Positions 18,630 to 27,303 of a stretch of 41,658 bases of DNA are shown here, one piece after another (within the stretch, counting starts at the first letter, position 1; each line of letters begins with the position of its first letter). Both the position numbers and the translations under genes were made by a program. Under the pieces are notes generated by a model. It worked only from the letters and a program-made list of their open reading frames with translations. It was not told the DNA's origin and made no database searches. The DNA comes from Xanthobacteraceae bacterium (GTDB lineage Bacteria > Pseudomonadota > Alphaproteobacteria > Rhizobiales > Xanthobacteraceae): assembly GCA_030038415.1 (NCBI GenBank), contig JASHOX010000003.1:1-41658 (forward strand), in the 5' to 3' direction.

Positions 18630-18661
18630 ATACTTGACAAAGTCAAGTATATGGGCAATGC
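18619..18661. promoter_or_regulatory. 43-bp perfect inverted repeat, likely MarR operator
   Basis: Arms 18619-18638 and 18642-18661 are exact reverse complements around AAA. The core reads TATACTTGAC-AAA-GTCAAGTATA. It covers the MarR-GNAT start codon, and TATACT on the minus strand (18646-18651) could be its -10 element, so a bound dimer would block transcription. MarR proteins normally bind 16-20 bp palindromes like the core; the extra outer arms are unusual. Confidence 0.7.
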
Positions 18662-18691
18662 CGCCGATTGAAGTGGTCCGTCTTTTCGCGA

Positions 18692-19252
18692 TCAGGAGCC
18701 GCCGAACGCCTGGGTAGTCAATTTGACGATGCGCCGCCTTCCGACTCGGCGCAGCAGGTCATGCTCCGGATCGCCGGAGCGCTCGGAATGGCCGCCCACA
18801 ATATCGTAGAGATGCTTGGCAATGAGGAGACCCTGCTCCGGATGGGGCGGGGCGCCGAGTGCAGTTGCGGCGGCGCGAAGAACCTCGTGCAGTGCATTTT
18901 GTCGTCCGCCGCGCCGGAACACGGCAGCCTTGGCTTGCTGCGCTTCCTGCTGCACAAAGCGCGCGACTTCGCTGGTCCACGGCGCATCGAGCACGATTCC
19001 TGGCCGCAGAAACATCAGCCACGGCATGCGTGCCGCCGAAACCGCCGCCCTTAGGCTTCCCGCATACGAACCGTCAAATATAAGGAAATTGCAGCCGGCG
19101 ACGTCGGCTACGGCCGCGGTCTCGTCCTGCGAGCCGCCGTCGGCGATCAGTACTTCGGCGATGATGCCGGCTGTCGCGCCCGGAACCAATGCCGCCAGCG
19201 TCGGTACCAGGGCGCGTTCCGAATTGCGCGTCGGAATGATGACGCTGAGCAT
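18692..19252 (-). CDS. GT2-like glycosyltransferase, short
   Basis: From the ATG at 19252 the product is 186 residues: MLSVIIPTRNSERALVPTLA opens a GT-A nucleotide-sugar fold, followed by VLIADGGSQDETAAVAD, the usual donor-binding Asp region. There is then SARMPWLMFLRPGIVLD where a DxD would normally lie, and only one Asp remains there. A typical GT2 domain is longer (220-250 residues), so the acceptor half is reduced and the enzyme may be altered or inactive. An in-frame ATG at 19351 would add 33 unconserved residues. It is divergent from the radical SAM gene. Confidence 0.65.
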   Translation of the reverse strand: MLSVIIPTRNSERALVPTLAALVPGATAGIIAEVLIADGGSQDETAAVADVAGCNFLIFDGSYAGSLRAAVSAARMPWLMFLRPGIVLDAPWTSEVARFVQQEAQQAKAAVFRRGGRQNALHEVLRAAATALGAPPHPEQGLLIAKHLYDIVGGHSERSGDPEHDLLRRVGRRRIVKLTTQAFGGS

Positions 19253-19409
19253 GTCGTGCGGCTGAAGGCCTCTCCAAGAAATGCTGTTGTCCGCAATCTG
19301 AATAGGCCCTTGGCAAGGAGGCTCCAAGGCCTGTTCATGGCCAGCGTTCATGCGTAATTGTTCTTGATTTGTTCTAACGGTCGCGTTAACTTCGCACGAG
19401 GAGTTGGCC

Positions 19410-20549
19410 ATGAGTCGTTCATCCGCGTTGCGACGCCCGCCGGCACCGCTGCCCTCCACGCCGGCGGGCGAACTGGGAAGCGCCGTCGACCGCGGGCGCC
19501 GCCGCGGTCGCGGCACAGTTTCCAATGCCTCCGGGCGTTTCGAGCCGCTGGCCCGCGTCGGCTTCGATGACGGCTGGCAGGGTCTCGAAGAACTGCCGGC
19601 GTTCAAGACCACGGTGACGGTCGATTCGACCCGCAAGATCATCGCGCGCAACGACTCGCCCGACATTTCTTTCGATCAGTCGATCAATCCCTATCGCGGA
19701 TGCGAGCACGGCTGCGTCTATTGTTACGCTCGGCCGAGCCACGCCTATCTCGGGTTCTCCCCGGGGCTCGATTTCGAATCCAAGCTCTTGATGAAGCCGC
19801 ATGCTCCGGAATTGCTCGAGCGCGAATTGTCGGCACCGAATTATGTGCCGAAGATCATCGCGCTCGGCTCCAATACCGATCCATATCAGCCGATCGAGCG
19901 GCGTTATCAGATTACGCGCCGCATTCTCGAGGTTTTGGAACGCGCCGGCAATCCGGTCGGCATCGTGACCAAATCGGCGCTGGTGTTGCGCGATCTCGAC
20001 ATCCTCACGCGCATGGCCAAACGCGATCTGGTCAAGGTGGCGATCTCAGTTACGACGCTCGATGCGAAATTGGCCCGCGTCATGGAGCCGCGCGCCTCGA
20101 CGCCGCCGCGGCGGCTCGACGCCTTGCGGCAATTGGTCAAGGCGGGCGTCCCGACCTCGACACTGGTGGCGCCGGTAATCCCAGCGATCAACGACGCCGA
20201 GCTGGAGAGGATTCTCGAAGCCGTGGCGGAGGCCGGCGTGCGGAACGCGGGTTATGTGCTCCTTCGTCTGCCGCACGAGTTGCGCGACCTGTTCCGCGAA
20301 TGGCTGACCGAGAACTTTCCCGACCGAGTCGAACATGTATTCAAGCTCATCCGCGACACCCGCGGCGGCAAGGATAACGATTCTACCTTTGGCAAGCGCA
20401 TGACCGGCTCCGGCCCGATCGCCTGGATGATCGGCCGGCGCTTCGAAGTCGCCTGCGAGCGGCTCGGCTTCAATTTGACCAGCGTCAAGACTTCCACCGA
20501 GCATTTCCGGCCGCCGCGGCCGGCGGCGCAACAGCTCGATCTGTTCTGA
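19410..20549 (+). CDS. PA0069 family radical SAM protein
   Basis: 379 residues. The radical SAM cluster motif is C-x3-C-x2-C in YRGCEHGCVYCYARPSH (C98, C102, C105), preceded by DQSINPYRG, a hallmark of the PA0069/SplB-related group. Later blocks include LGSNTDPYQPIERRYQITR, IVTKSALVLRD and PRASTPPRRLDALRQL. The reaction of this group is not established; the resemblance to spore photoproduct lyase is structural. GAGGAG with a 6-base spacer supports the ATG at 19410 over the in-frame TTG at 19404. The first ~45 residues are basic and low-complexity. Confidence 0.9.
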   Translation: MSRSSALRRPPAPLPSTPAGELGSAVDRGRRRGRGTVSNASGRFEPLARVGFDDGWQGLEELPAFKTTVTVDSTRKIIARNDSPDISFDQSINPYRGCEHGCVYCYARPSHAYLGFSPGLDFESKLLMKPHAPELLERELSAPNYVPKIIALGSNTDPYQPIERRYQITRRILEVLERAGNPVGIVTKSALVLRDLDILTRMAKRDLVKVAISVTTLDAKLARVMEPRASTPPRRLDALRQLVKAGVPTSTLVAPVIPAINDAELERILEAVAEAGVRNAGYVLLRLPHELRDLFREWLTENFPDRVEHVFKLIRDTRGGKDNDSTFGKRMTGSGPIAWMIGRRFEVACERLGFNLTSVKTSTEHFRPPRPAAQQLDLF

Positions 20550-20554
20550 TCGTA

Positions 20555-20581
20555 ACCCGCATGAACAAGCGATCTGCGGGT
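20555..20581 (+). terminator. weak hairpin after the radical SAM gene
   Basis: ACCCGCA (20555-20561) pairs perfectly with TGCGGGT (20575-20581) across a 13-base loop. There is no T-run, so intrinsic termination is doubtful. Confidence 0.25.
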
Positions 20582-20671
20582 CACGGGGCGGTAAGGCAAA
20601 CCCTGGAGCTCGTTTCGCTCATACGGGCTAAAATTATTGCGGATCGCGCCCCGGCATGCTCATGATGCCGC

Positions 20672-21421
20672 ATGAGTCCTACGGCAACGACCCGTAAGCA
20701 AGCTGAGCGCAAGGCAGTCGGCGAGGACGCAGCGCCGGCGCGTCTGCCGCTCGGCGAAGAGGTCGTGCTCCGGCCGACCTTCCGCCGCGAGCGCTTAGCG
20801 CTCAAGCGCGGAGTGTGGCCGATCGCCGGCTGCGACGAGGCCGGCCGCGGGCCGCTTGCCGGACCAGTGGTGGCGGCGGCCGTCATTCTCGATCCGGACA
20901 ATATCCCGCGCGGGCTCGACGATTCGAAGCGCCTTACGCCGGAGCGGCGGCAGGTGCTGTACGAGCGCATCTGCGCTCGAGCGCAGGTGGCGGTGGCGAT
21001 GGCGCCGCCGGCCCGCATCGACCGCGACAATATTCTGCGCGCCTCGCTGTGGGCGCTGGCGCAGGCCGTTGCGGCGCTGCCGGTGAAGCCGCGCCTTGTT
21101 TTCGTCGACGGCCGCGACCGCATCGATGCCGGCTGCGACTGCCAGGCCGTGATCGGTGGCGATGGGCTCGTCGCCTCGATTGCCGCCGCCTCCATCGTCG
21201 CCAAGGTGACACGCGACCGGCTGATGGCTTGCCTTGGCGCGGCGCATCCTGGCTATGGTTTTGAGCGCCACATGGGCTACAGCGTGCCCGAGCATTTCGA
21301 GGCGCTCGACCGGCTCGGGCCGACGATCCACCATCGCCGCTCGTTCTCGCCGGTGGCTGGCGCGCTCGGCCTCACGGATGACGAGGCGGTCGAACCGATC
21401 AGCAGCGTATTGCCACTCTAG
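20672..21421 (+). CDS. rnhB: ribonuclease HII
   Basis: 249 residues. RNase HII cleaves RNA in RNA-DNA hybrids and starts removal of single ribonucleotides. The hallmark [18 protein letters not shown] carries the catalytic D55 and E56. Further conserved parts are [12 protein letters not shown], the [11 protein letters not shown] segment, FVDGRD and [15 protein letters not shown], and [13 protein letters not shown] near the end. The N-terminus has about 45 extra residues before the core, so the start could lie further downstream. No clear Shine-Dalgarno precedes the ATG at 20672. Confidence 0.94.
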   Translation: MSPTATTRKQAERKAVGEDAAPARLPLGEEVVLRPTFRRERLALKRGVWPIAGCDEAGRGPLAGPVVAAAVILDPDNIPRGLDDSKRLTPERRQVLYERICARAQVAVAMAPPARIDRDNILRASLWALAQAVAALPVKPRLVFVDGRDRIDAGCDCQAVIGGDGLVASIAAASIVAKVTRDRLMACLGAAHPGYGFERHMGYSVPEHFEALDRLGPTIHHRRSFSPVAGALGLTDDEAVEPISSVLPL

Positions 21422-21449
21422 CTTGTCTCGATAACTCCGCCGCCGTATA

Positions 21450-21484
21450 GGGCAACGCCAAACCATCGCTTGGCGATGCTGCCC
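21450..21484 (+). terminator. hairpin between rnhB and the GT39-like gene
   Basis: CGCCAA (21456-21461) pairs with TTGGCG (21470-21475), flanked by GGGCA (21450-21454) and TGCCC (21480-21484). There is no T-run. It could end rnhB transcription or simply be a structured leader of the next gene. Confidence 0.25.
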
Positions 21485-21514
21485 GGATGTCGCCGAGCCT
21501 GATGTTCTTTGCCG

Positions 21515-23062
21515 ATGTTCTACGTCCCCCTTTACATCGAAATGCTGCGTTCGCGCCCGCTGCTGGTGTTCTGGCCGGCGGTGCTGTTGCAGGCCACGAT
21601 CTGGATCGCGGTGCCGATGATGTTTTATGCGGCCCCGCCGGAGGGTCTGGTGCAGCTTCTCGCGATCGGTCACGAATTGCGCTTCGATGCCGGCGTCGGG
21701 CCGTCGCTGGCTTATTGGCTCGCCGAAATTGCGTTCCGCGCCGCCGGCATGTTCGGCGTCTATGCGCTGGCCCAGGCCTGTGTAGTCGCGACCTATTGGT
21801 GCGTATTTGCGCTCGGACGCGCCATCGCCGGATCGACGCATGCGACGATGGCGGTGCTGCTGATGGTGGGCATCTCGTTGTTCACGGTGCCGTCGCCGGA
21901 TTTCGGGCCGCCGATCCTTGCCATGGCGCTGTGGGCGGCTGTGCTGCTTTACTATTGGCGTGCGGCAATCTGCGGCGAGCGGCGATCATGGTATGCGCTC
22001 GGCGTCGTGGCGGCGCTGCTGCTACTTTCCAGCGATGCAGCGCTGCTGTTTCTTGGCGCGCTGGTCCTGTTCGCGGCAGTCACAGAGCGCGGGCGCGCCG
22101 CGGGCAACGCGATCGAAGCCTGGATCGTGGCGCTGGCGCTCGTGCCGTTTCTCTGCCTGCATCTCGTCTGGCTCGCGGGCATGTTGTCGGCGGCTTCGGG
22201 CGACACGCTCGTTCCGGCGCTGGCGCGCTTGCGCGACGCCTCGCTCGCCGGCACCAACACGATGCTGTGGCTGCGGCTGCTCGCAGCACTCATCCTCGCC
22301 CATGCCGGGCTCGCCATCCTGTTGGTGCTGGGGGCCGGCTGGCCGCGCGTGCGTGCCAATCCCGCGCCACCGCTTGCACGCAAGCCCGTCGATGCATTCG
22401 CGCTGACTTATGTGAAGGCCTTTGCGCTTGTTCCCGGCTTGCTGGCGACGAGCGTCGCCGTCGTGCTTGGACGTGCGCTGCCGGTCGGTGGCGCGGCGCC
22501 GCTTGTTGTACTGTCCGGGCTCGGGCTGGTCATTGCCGCAGGCGACAGCATCGCGCTCTATCATCAGCGCATTCTCGGCTTCGCTTGGGCCGGACTGTTG
22601 ATCGTGCCGGCGATCTTCGTTCCGATCCTGATCGTGGCCTTGCCGTGGACGGCCGGCATGGATCTGAAAGTCGCGCAGCCGGCCAACGCCATGGGCCGCT
22701 TCTTCGCCGACAGTTTCGAGCGGCGCACCGGGCAGCCGCTTGCCGTCGTCACGGGCGATCCGCGCCTTGCCGCGCTGGTCGCGCTCGCCGCGCCGAGCCG
22801 GCCAAGTGTGTTCTACGACGCCGATCCGGCGCGCTCGCCTTGGGTCACCGCCGACGATATTCGCAAGAAGGGCGCCGTGGTGGTGTGGCTCGCTCCCGAC
22901 ACCACGCCCACGCCGCCGCGCGACATCAAAGCGTATTTTCCCGATCTCGTTGCCGAAGTGCCGCACGCGTTCAATCGTCCGGTGGAGGGCAGGCTGCCGA
23001 CACTGTGGATCGGTTGGGGCGTGATCAGGCCGGGCAGCGTCGCGGCGGCGGCGGCGCGTTAA
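21515..23062 (+). CDS. GT39-like polytopic membrane glycosyltransferase
   Basis: About 515 residues with roughly ten hydrophobic segments and a soluble C-terminal domain of ~130 residues. The order is that of ArnT/PMT-type (GT39) enzymes, which move sugars from polyprenyl phosphate to acceptors outside the cytoplasmic membrane. The first periplasmic loop (HELRFDAGVGPSLAYWLAEI) holds a single Asp in place of the usual catalytic D-D/E pair. I preferred the ATG at 21515 (MFYVPLYIEML) to a TTG six bases earlier. A hydrolase-like C-terminal half is not evident. Donor and acceptor are unknown. Confidence 0.75.
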   Translation: MFYVPLYIEMLRSRPLLVFWPAVLLQATIWIAVPMMFYAAPPEGLVQLLAIGHELRFDAGVGPSLAYWLAEIAFRAAGMFGVYALAQACVVATYWCVFALGRAIAGSTHATMAVLLMVGISLFTVPSPDFGPPILAMALWAAVLLYYWRAAICGERRSWYALGVVAALLLLSSDAALLFLGALVLFAAVTERGRAAGNAIEAWIVALALVPFLCLHLVWLAGMLSAASGDTLVPALARLRDASLAGTNTMLWLRLLAALILAHAGLAILLVLGAGWPRVRANPAPPLARKPVDAFALTYVKAFALVPGLLATSVAVVLGRALPVGGAAPLVVLSGLGLVIAAGDSIALYHQRILGFAWAGLLIVPAIFVPILIVALPWTAGMDLKVAQPANAMGRFFADSFERRTGQPLAVVTGDPRLAALVALAAPSRPSVFYDADPARSPWVTADDIRKKGAVVVWLAPDTTPTPPRDIKAYFPDLVAEVPHAFNRPVEGRLPTLWIGWGVIRPGSVAAAAAR

Positions 23063-23068
23063 GCCCGT

Positions 23069-23106
23069 GTCATTTCGCTGGATTGCCTCGCTTCGCTCGC
23101 AATGAC
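23069..23106. repeat. palindromic intergenic repeat, possible bidirectional terminator
   Basis: GTCATT (23069-23074) pairs with AATGAC (23101-23106), and TTGC (23083-23086) with GCAA (23099-23102 region), around CTCGCTTCGCTC. The wording GTCATT...GGATTGC...GCTTCGCTCGCAATGAC is a well-known dispersed repeat type in Bradyrhizobium-like genomes. It fills the gap between two convergent genes (GT39-like and cydB). Confidence 0.6.
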
Positions 23107-23108
23107 GG

Positions 23109-24128
23109 TCAGTGATACGCCGCGCCTTCGCGGACTTTGCCGCGGAACAGCCAATAGGTCAGCGCGGTGTAGCCGAGGATCAGCGGCAGCAGGACCAGTG
23201 TGCCGATCAGCATGAAGAACTGGCTCGATGGCGCGGCAGCGGCGTCTTGGATCGTCAGCGTCGGCGGCACAATATAGGGAAAGGTCGAAATGACGAGGCC
23301 GAGATAGCCCAGCAAAAACAGCGCGATGCTGGCAAGAAACGGCGCCGCGTCGCGCCGTGCCTCGATCCAGCGCCACTCCGCGAAGGCGACTAACGCGGTG
23401 ACGATCGGCACTGGCGCGAGATAGATCAGATTAGGCATCGTGAACCAGCGCTGTGCAATGCGCGGGATGGTCAAGGGTGTGTAGAGGCTGACCGCGGCCA
23501 TGAAGACGAGCACGGCGATGAGCAGCACTTTTGCTTTTGCCGCGGCACGGGCCGCCATGTCGCCGTCGGTCTTGAGCATCAGCCAGCACGCGCCAAGGAG
23601 CGCATAACCGGCGACGACGCCCAATCCGCACAACAGGCCGAACGGGGTCGCCCAATCGAGCGGGCCGCCGGCATAGACGCCGTTCTCGATCTTCACGCCT
23701 TGCACCAAACCGCCAAGCACCAAACCCTGGCAAAAGCCGGCCAGCGTCGAGCCGGCGGCGAACACCGCGTTCCAAAACGGCTTGTGTTGCGCGATGTTGC
23801 GAAATTCGAAGGTGACGCCGCGGAACACCAGAGCGAGCAGCATCAATATCAACGGAAGATAAAAGGCTGGCATGATGATCGAATAGGCGCGCGGAAATGC
23901 GACCAATAGCCCGCCGCCGCCGAGCACCAGCCAGGTTTCGTTGCCGTCCCAGAACGGCGCGATAGACGCCAGCATGCGGTCGCGCTCGGCGTCGTTCTTG
24001 GCGAACGGAAACAATATGCCGATGCCGAGGTCGAAACCGTCGAGGATGACATAGAACGCCACCGCGACACCTATCAGCGCGGCCCAGATCCAAGGAAGCC
24101 ATGGGGCGATGTCCAAAGTACGAGTCAT
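23109..24128 (-). CDS. cydB: cytochrome bd-type ubiquinol oxidase subunit II
   Basis: 339 residues with about eight membrane segments. CydB-type features include WAALIGVAVAFYVILDGFDL near the N-terminus, FWDGNETWLVLGGGGLLVAFP, and GVTFEFRN. It pairs with CydA to form the quinol oxidase that reduces oxygen without pumping protons. Together with the CydA features it belongs to the cyanide-insensitive (CIO) branch. GAGGG lies 6 bases before the ATG and overlaps the cydA stop region, so the two are coupled. No cydX or cydDC genes are adjacent. Confidence 0.94.
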   Translation of the reverse strand: MTRTLDIAPWLPWIWAALIGVAVAFYVILDGFDLGIGILFPFAKNDAERDRMLASIAPFWDGNETWLVLGGGGLLVAFPRAYSIIMPAFYLPLILMLLALVFRGVTFEFRNIAQHKPFWNAVFAAGSTLAGFCQGLVLGGLVQGVKIENGVYAGGPLDWATPFGLLCGLGVVAGYALLGACWLMLKTDGDMAARAAAKAKVLLIAVLVFMAAVSLYTPLTIPRIAQRWFTMPNLIYLAPVPIVTALVAFAEWRWIEARRDAAPFLASIALFLLGYLGLVISTFPYIVPPTLTIQDAAAAPSSQFFMLIGTLVLLPLILGYTALTYWLFRGKVREGAAYH

Positions 24129-24137
24129 GACGAGCCC

Positions 24138-25505
24138 TCAGGTCTCGAAAGTCGGATGACCGGCGGCGAGATGCGGCGCCCTTTCAGTCAGTCGCGTTTT
24201 CTGGATGCCTTGGGCGATCAGCCGGTTGATGAAATAGATGCCGAACGAGAACACGACGCCGTAAACCAGGACGAAGAGGATCAGCGTCGTCGCAACGCTT
24301 TCGCCCGGCACCGGCGAGACCGCGTCGGCAGTGCGCAAAATGCCGTCCACGATCCACGGCTGGCGGCCGCTTTCGGTGACGACCCAGCCGGCAATGACGG
24401 CGACGAAACCGACCCACCAGGTCTGCGCCGCCACTTGCAGATACCAGCGCGTCTCGAACAGCCGGCCGCGCCACCACAGCCAGGCGCCGAACCAGGCCGC
24501 GGCGATCATATAGAGACCGATCGCCACCATGATGCGGAAGCTAAAGAACACGTTCGGCAGCGGCGGCCGATCCGTCGCCGGCACGTCCTTTAATCCCGGG
24601 AATAGACCGTCCCATTGCCGGGTCACCAGAAGCGACGCGATGTGCGGCAGCGAGATCGAGTAGAGATTGCTTTCCGTATTTTCATCCGGCCAGGCGAAGA
24701 TTTCGAATGGCGCCGGCTGGCTGCCGTCCCAATGCGCCTCCATGGCGGCAATCTTGGTCGGCTGATATTTGAGCGTGTTCTCGGCGTGCAGATCGCCGAT
24801 GACGAGCTGCAGCGGCGCCAGCACCGCGGTCAGCCCGATCGCCATGCGCAGCATGGTGCGAGCTTCCTCAGCGTGGCGATTGGCCAATAGATAACGCGCG
24901 CCGACCGCAATGCCGACGAAGGCGCCGGTGAGCAGCGAGGCATTGAGCATGTGGGCGAGCCGGTAGGGAAAGCTTGGATTGAAGATGATCGCCCACCAGT
25001 CCGCCGGATAGGCGATGCCGTCCGCCATCGTGTAGCCGGCCGGCGTTTGCATCCAGCTGTTGGCCGAGAGAATCCAGAACGCCGACATGGTCGTGCCGAG
25101 GGCGACCATCAGGGCGGAGAACACATGCAGCCAGCGCGGCACCCGTTCGCCGCCGAACAGCATCACCGAGAGAAACGAGGCCTCGAGAAAGAACGCCCCC
25201 AAGACCTCATAACCGAGCAGCGGACCGACCACATTGCCGGCTACCGCCGAGAAGCGGCTCCAATTGGTGCCGAACTGATAGGACAGCACGACGCCGGACA
25301 CGACGCCCATCGCGAACGACACCGCGAAAATCTTGGTCCAGAACGCGGCGAGCCGCTTATAAAGCTCGGCGCCGGTCCAGCCCCAAAACACTTCCAACGT
25401 CGCGAGATAGATCGCGATCCCGATCGTAAAGGTCGGAAAAATGATGTGAAAGGAGACGGTAAAGGCGAATTGCAACCGCGCCAGCAGAACCGGATCGAGG
25501 TGCAT
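24138..25505 (-). CDS. cydA: cytochrome bd-type ubiquinol oxidase subunit I (CIO type)
   Basis: 455 residues, shorter than E. coli CydA because the Q-loop is short, as in CIO/CioA enzymes. Visible features: the N-terminal LARLQFAFTVSFHIIFP with H20 as probable heme b595 ligand, GYEVLGAFFLEASFLSVMLF, RLAHMLNASLLTGAF with a likely heme ligand His, and the GRQPWIVDGILRTADAVSP signature. It takes electrons from ubiquinol at low oxygen. GGAG stands 7 bases before the ATG. The 73-base gap to the divergent purine permease holds both promoters. Confidence 0.94.
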   Translation of the reverse strand: MHLDPVLLARLQFAFTVSFHIIFPTFTIGIAIYLATLEVFWGWTGAELYKRLAAFWTKIFAVSFAMGVVSGVVLSYQFGTNWSRFSAVAGNVVGPLLGYEVLGAFFLEASFLSVMLFGGERVPRWLHVFSALMVALGTTMSAFWILSANSWMQTPAGYTMADGIAYPADWWAIIFNPSFPYRLAHMLNASLLTGAFVGIAVGARYLLANRHAEEARTMLRMAIGLTAVLAPLQLVIGDLHAENTLKYQPTKIAAMEAHWDGSQPAPFEIFAWPDENTESNLYSISLPHIASLLVTRQWDGLFPGLKDVPATDRPPLPNVFFSFRIMVAIGLYMIAAAWFGAWLWWRGRLFETRWYLQVAAQTWWVGFVAVIAGWVVTESGRQPWIVDGILRTADAVSPVPGESVATTLILFVLVYGVVFSFGIYFINRLIAQGIQKTRLTERAPHLAAGHPTFET

Positions 25506-25578
25506 GACGCAACTCCGTCACCCGCGGCCGTGGAATCGTCCTATAACATATGGGCACAGTCGGGCGAGGGGGAAGACC

Positions 25579-26910
25579 ATGGACGACGTCGGCGCAAGCC
25601 GCGTGCAAAAGCCGCAATCCGTACTGGATCGTTGGTTCGGCCTAGAGCAGGCGGGCAGCAATGTCCGTACCGAATTCATCGCCGGCCTGACCACGTTCCT
25701 GACGATGGTCTACATCGTCTTCGTCAATCCGCAGATCCTCGGCAATACCGGGATGGACAAGGGCGCGGTGTTCGTCGCCACCTGCATTGCCGCGGCGGTC
25801 TCCACCATGGTGATGGCGCTCTACGCTAATTATCCGATCGCGCTGGCGCCTGGCATGGGGCTCAACGCCTTCTTTGCCTTCACCGTGGTTCTGACATTGA
25901 AATATACTTGGCAGCAGGCGCTCGCCGCGGTGTTCTGCTCCGGCGTGATCTTTTTCCTGATTTCGATCTTCCGCATCCGCGAATACATCATCAATTCGAT
26001 TCCGAAGAATCTGAAACTGGCTATCTCCGCCGGCGTCGGCCTGTTTCTCGGCATCATCGCGCTCGAAGAGGCGAAGATCGTGGTGGCATCGCCGGCGACG
26101 CTGGTCACGCTTGGCGATCTGCGCAATCCGGTGGCGATTTTGTGCCTGCTTGGCCTCGTGCTGATCACGGCGCTAAACTATCGCCGCATCATCGGCGGTA
26201 CGCTGATCGGCATCCTGATCGTCACCGTGATCGGCATCCCGCTTAGCCTTACCAAATTCAGCGGCGTAGTCTCGGCGCCGCCGTCCTTGGCGCCGACTTT
26301 TCTCCAACTCGATTTCTCGCGCGTGACGGAAGGCTCGTTTCTGATCGTGATCTTCAGCTTCCTGTTCGTCGACGTGTTCGACAATGCCGGCACCCTGATC
26401 GGCGTCACCCATCGCGCCGGCTTGACCGACAACGACGGCAATCTGTCGCGCATGAAACAGGCGCTTCTGGCGGACAGCTTCGCCGCCATGTTCGGCTCGC
26501 TAATCGGCACCTCGACGACAACGAGCTATATCGAGAGCGCGGCGGGCGTCTCCGCCGGCGGCCGCACCGGGCTCACTGCTCTCTTCGTCTCCATGTTCTT
26601 CCTGGCGGCGTTGTTTTTCGCGCCGCTCGCCGGCATGGTGCCGGCCTATGCGTCATCGGCGGCGCTGCTTTATGTCGCCTGCATCATGGCGCGCGGGCTT
26701 GCCGAGATCGACTGGGACGACATCACCGAAGCAGCCCCCGCCGTGGTCGCCGCCGTCACCATGCCGTTGACTTATTCGATCGCGACCGGCATCGGGCTCG
26801 GCTTCATCACTTACGCGCTGTGCAAGCTGATCGCCGGGAAATTCGCGGATGCCACGCCCGCGGTGCTGGTCCTGGCGGTGGTTTTCGCCGTCAAGTTCGC
26901 GTTGGGATAG
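25579..26910 (+). CDS. NCS2/AzgA family purine permease
   Basis: 443 residues with about 12-14 membrane segments, matching the AzgA (adenine/guanine/hypoxanthine) branch of the NCS2 carriers. Features are TEFIAGLTTFLTMVYIVFVN, YPIALAPGMGLNAFFAF, the LFVDVFDNAGTLIGV motif and GTSTTTSYIESAAGVSAGGR, conserved around the substrate site. Proton-coupled purine uptake is inferred. A GAGGGGGAAG precedes the ATG. No purine riboswitch is evident upstream. A cupin gene follows 27 bases downstream. Confidence 0.92.
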   Translation: MDDVGASRVQKPQSVLDRWFGLEQAGSNVRTEFIAGLTTFLTMVYIVFVNPQILGNTGMDKGAVFVATCIAAAVSTMVMALYANYPIALAPGMGLNAFFAFTVVLTLKYTWQQALAAVFCSGVIFFLISIFRIREYIINSIPKNLKLAISAGVGLFLGIIALEEAKIVVASPATLVTLGDLRNPVAILCLLGLVLITALNYRRIIGGTLIGILIVTVIGIPLSLTKFSGVVSAPPSLAPTFLQLDFSRVTEGSFLIVIFSFLFVDVFDNAGTLIGVTHRAGLTDNDGNLSRMKQALLADSFAAMFGSLIGTSTTTSYIESAAGVSAGGRTGLTALFVSMFFLAALFFAPLAGMVPAYASSAALLYVACIMARGLAEIDWDDITEAAPAVVAAVTMPLTYSIATGIGLGFITYALCKLIAGKFADATPAVLVLAVVFAVKFALG

Positions 26911-26937
26911 GCTGCAGGCGCTACGGGAGGAGACGAA

Positions 26938-27303
26938 ATGCCCAAGCTAAAAGGTTTTGCCTCGCTCGCCGCGCTGCCGGAGGAGCCTATCTCGGACAAG
27001 ATCAGCCGCAAGATCGCCGCCGGCGACCGCGAAATGATCGTGTGGTGGAGCATGAAAGCGGGTGCGCATGCGAACGCGCACAAACATCCGCATGAACAAA
27101 TCGCCTACATGCTCAAGGGCAAGATGGAATTCCGGCTTGGCGACGAGCGGCGCAGCTGCGGGCCGAGCGACGTCGTAGTGATCCCGGGCGGCGTCGAGCG
27201 CGAGGCGTTCTTCCCGGAGGACACCGAAGTGATCGACGTGTTCGCGCCGCCGCGCGAGGATTTTCTGGCTGGCGGCCTGCCTGACTACATGAAGGTCAAG
27301 TAG
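26938..27303 (+). CDS. cupin domain protein
   Basis: 121 residues forming a single small beta-barrel. The metal motif is recognisable as AHANAHKHPHEQIAYMLKG with the first histidines and the later E, followed by the second motif PGGVEREAFFPEDTEVID; here the usual final His of motif 2 is not obvious (VIPGGVEREAFF). Role unknown; such proteins include isomerases, dioxygenases and sensors. GGGAGGAG precedes the ATG. It follows the purine permease on the same strand and its end overlaps the convergent UDG gene by 8 bases. Confidence 0.85.
   Translation: MPKLKGFASLAALPEEPISDKISRKIAAGDREMIVWWSMKAGAHANAHKHPHEQIAYMLKGKMEFRLGDERRSCGPSDVVVIPGGVEREAFFPEDTEVIDVFAPPREDFLAGGLPDYMKVK

Noticed and set aside
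21487..23115. 542-codon open frame in another plus frame of the GT39-like gene
   Set aside because: Composition is Arg/Ala/Cys-rich and lacks membrane helices; the overlapping frame at 21515 has a clear polytopic protein.
25506..25578. Purine riboswitch upstream of the NCS2 permease
   Set aside because: Only 73 bases separate the divergent genes, and no conserved aptamer core or paired stems could be made out.
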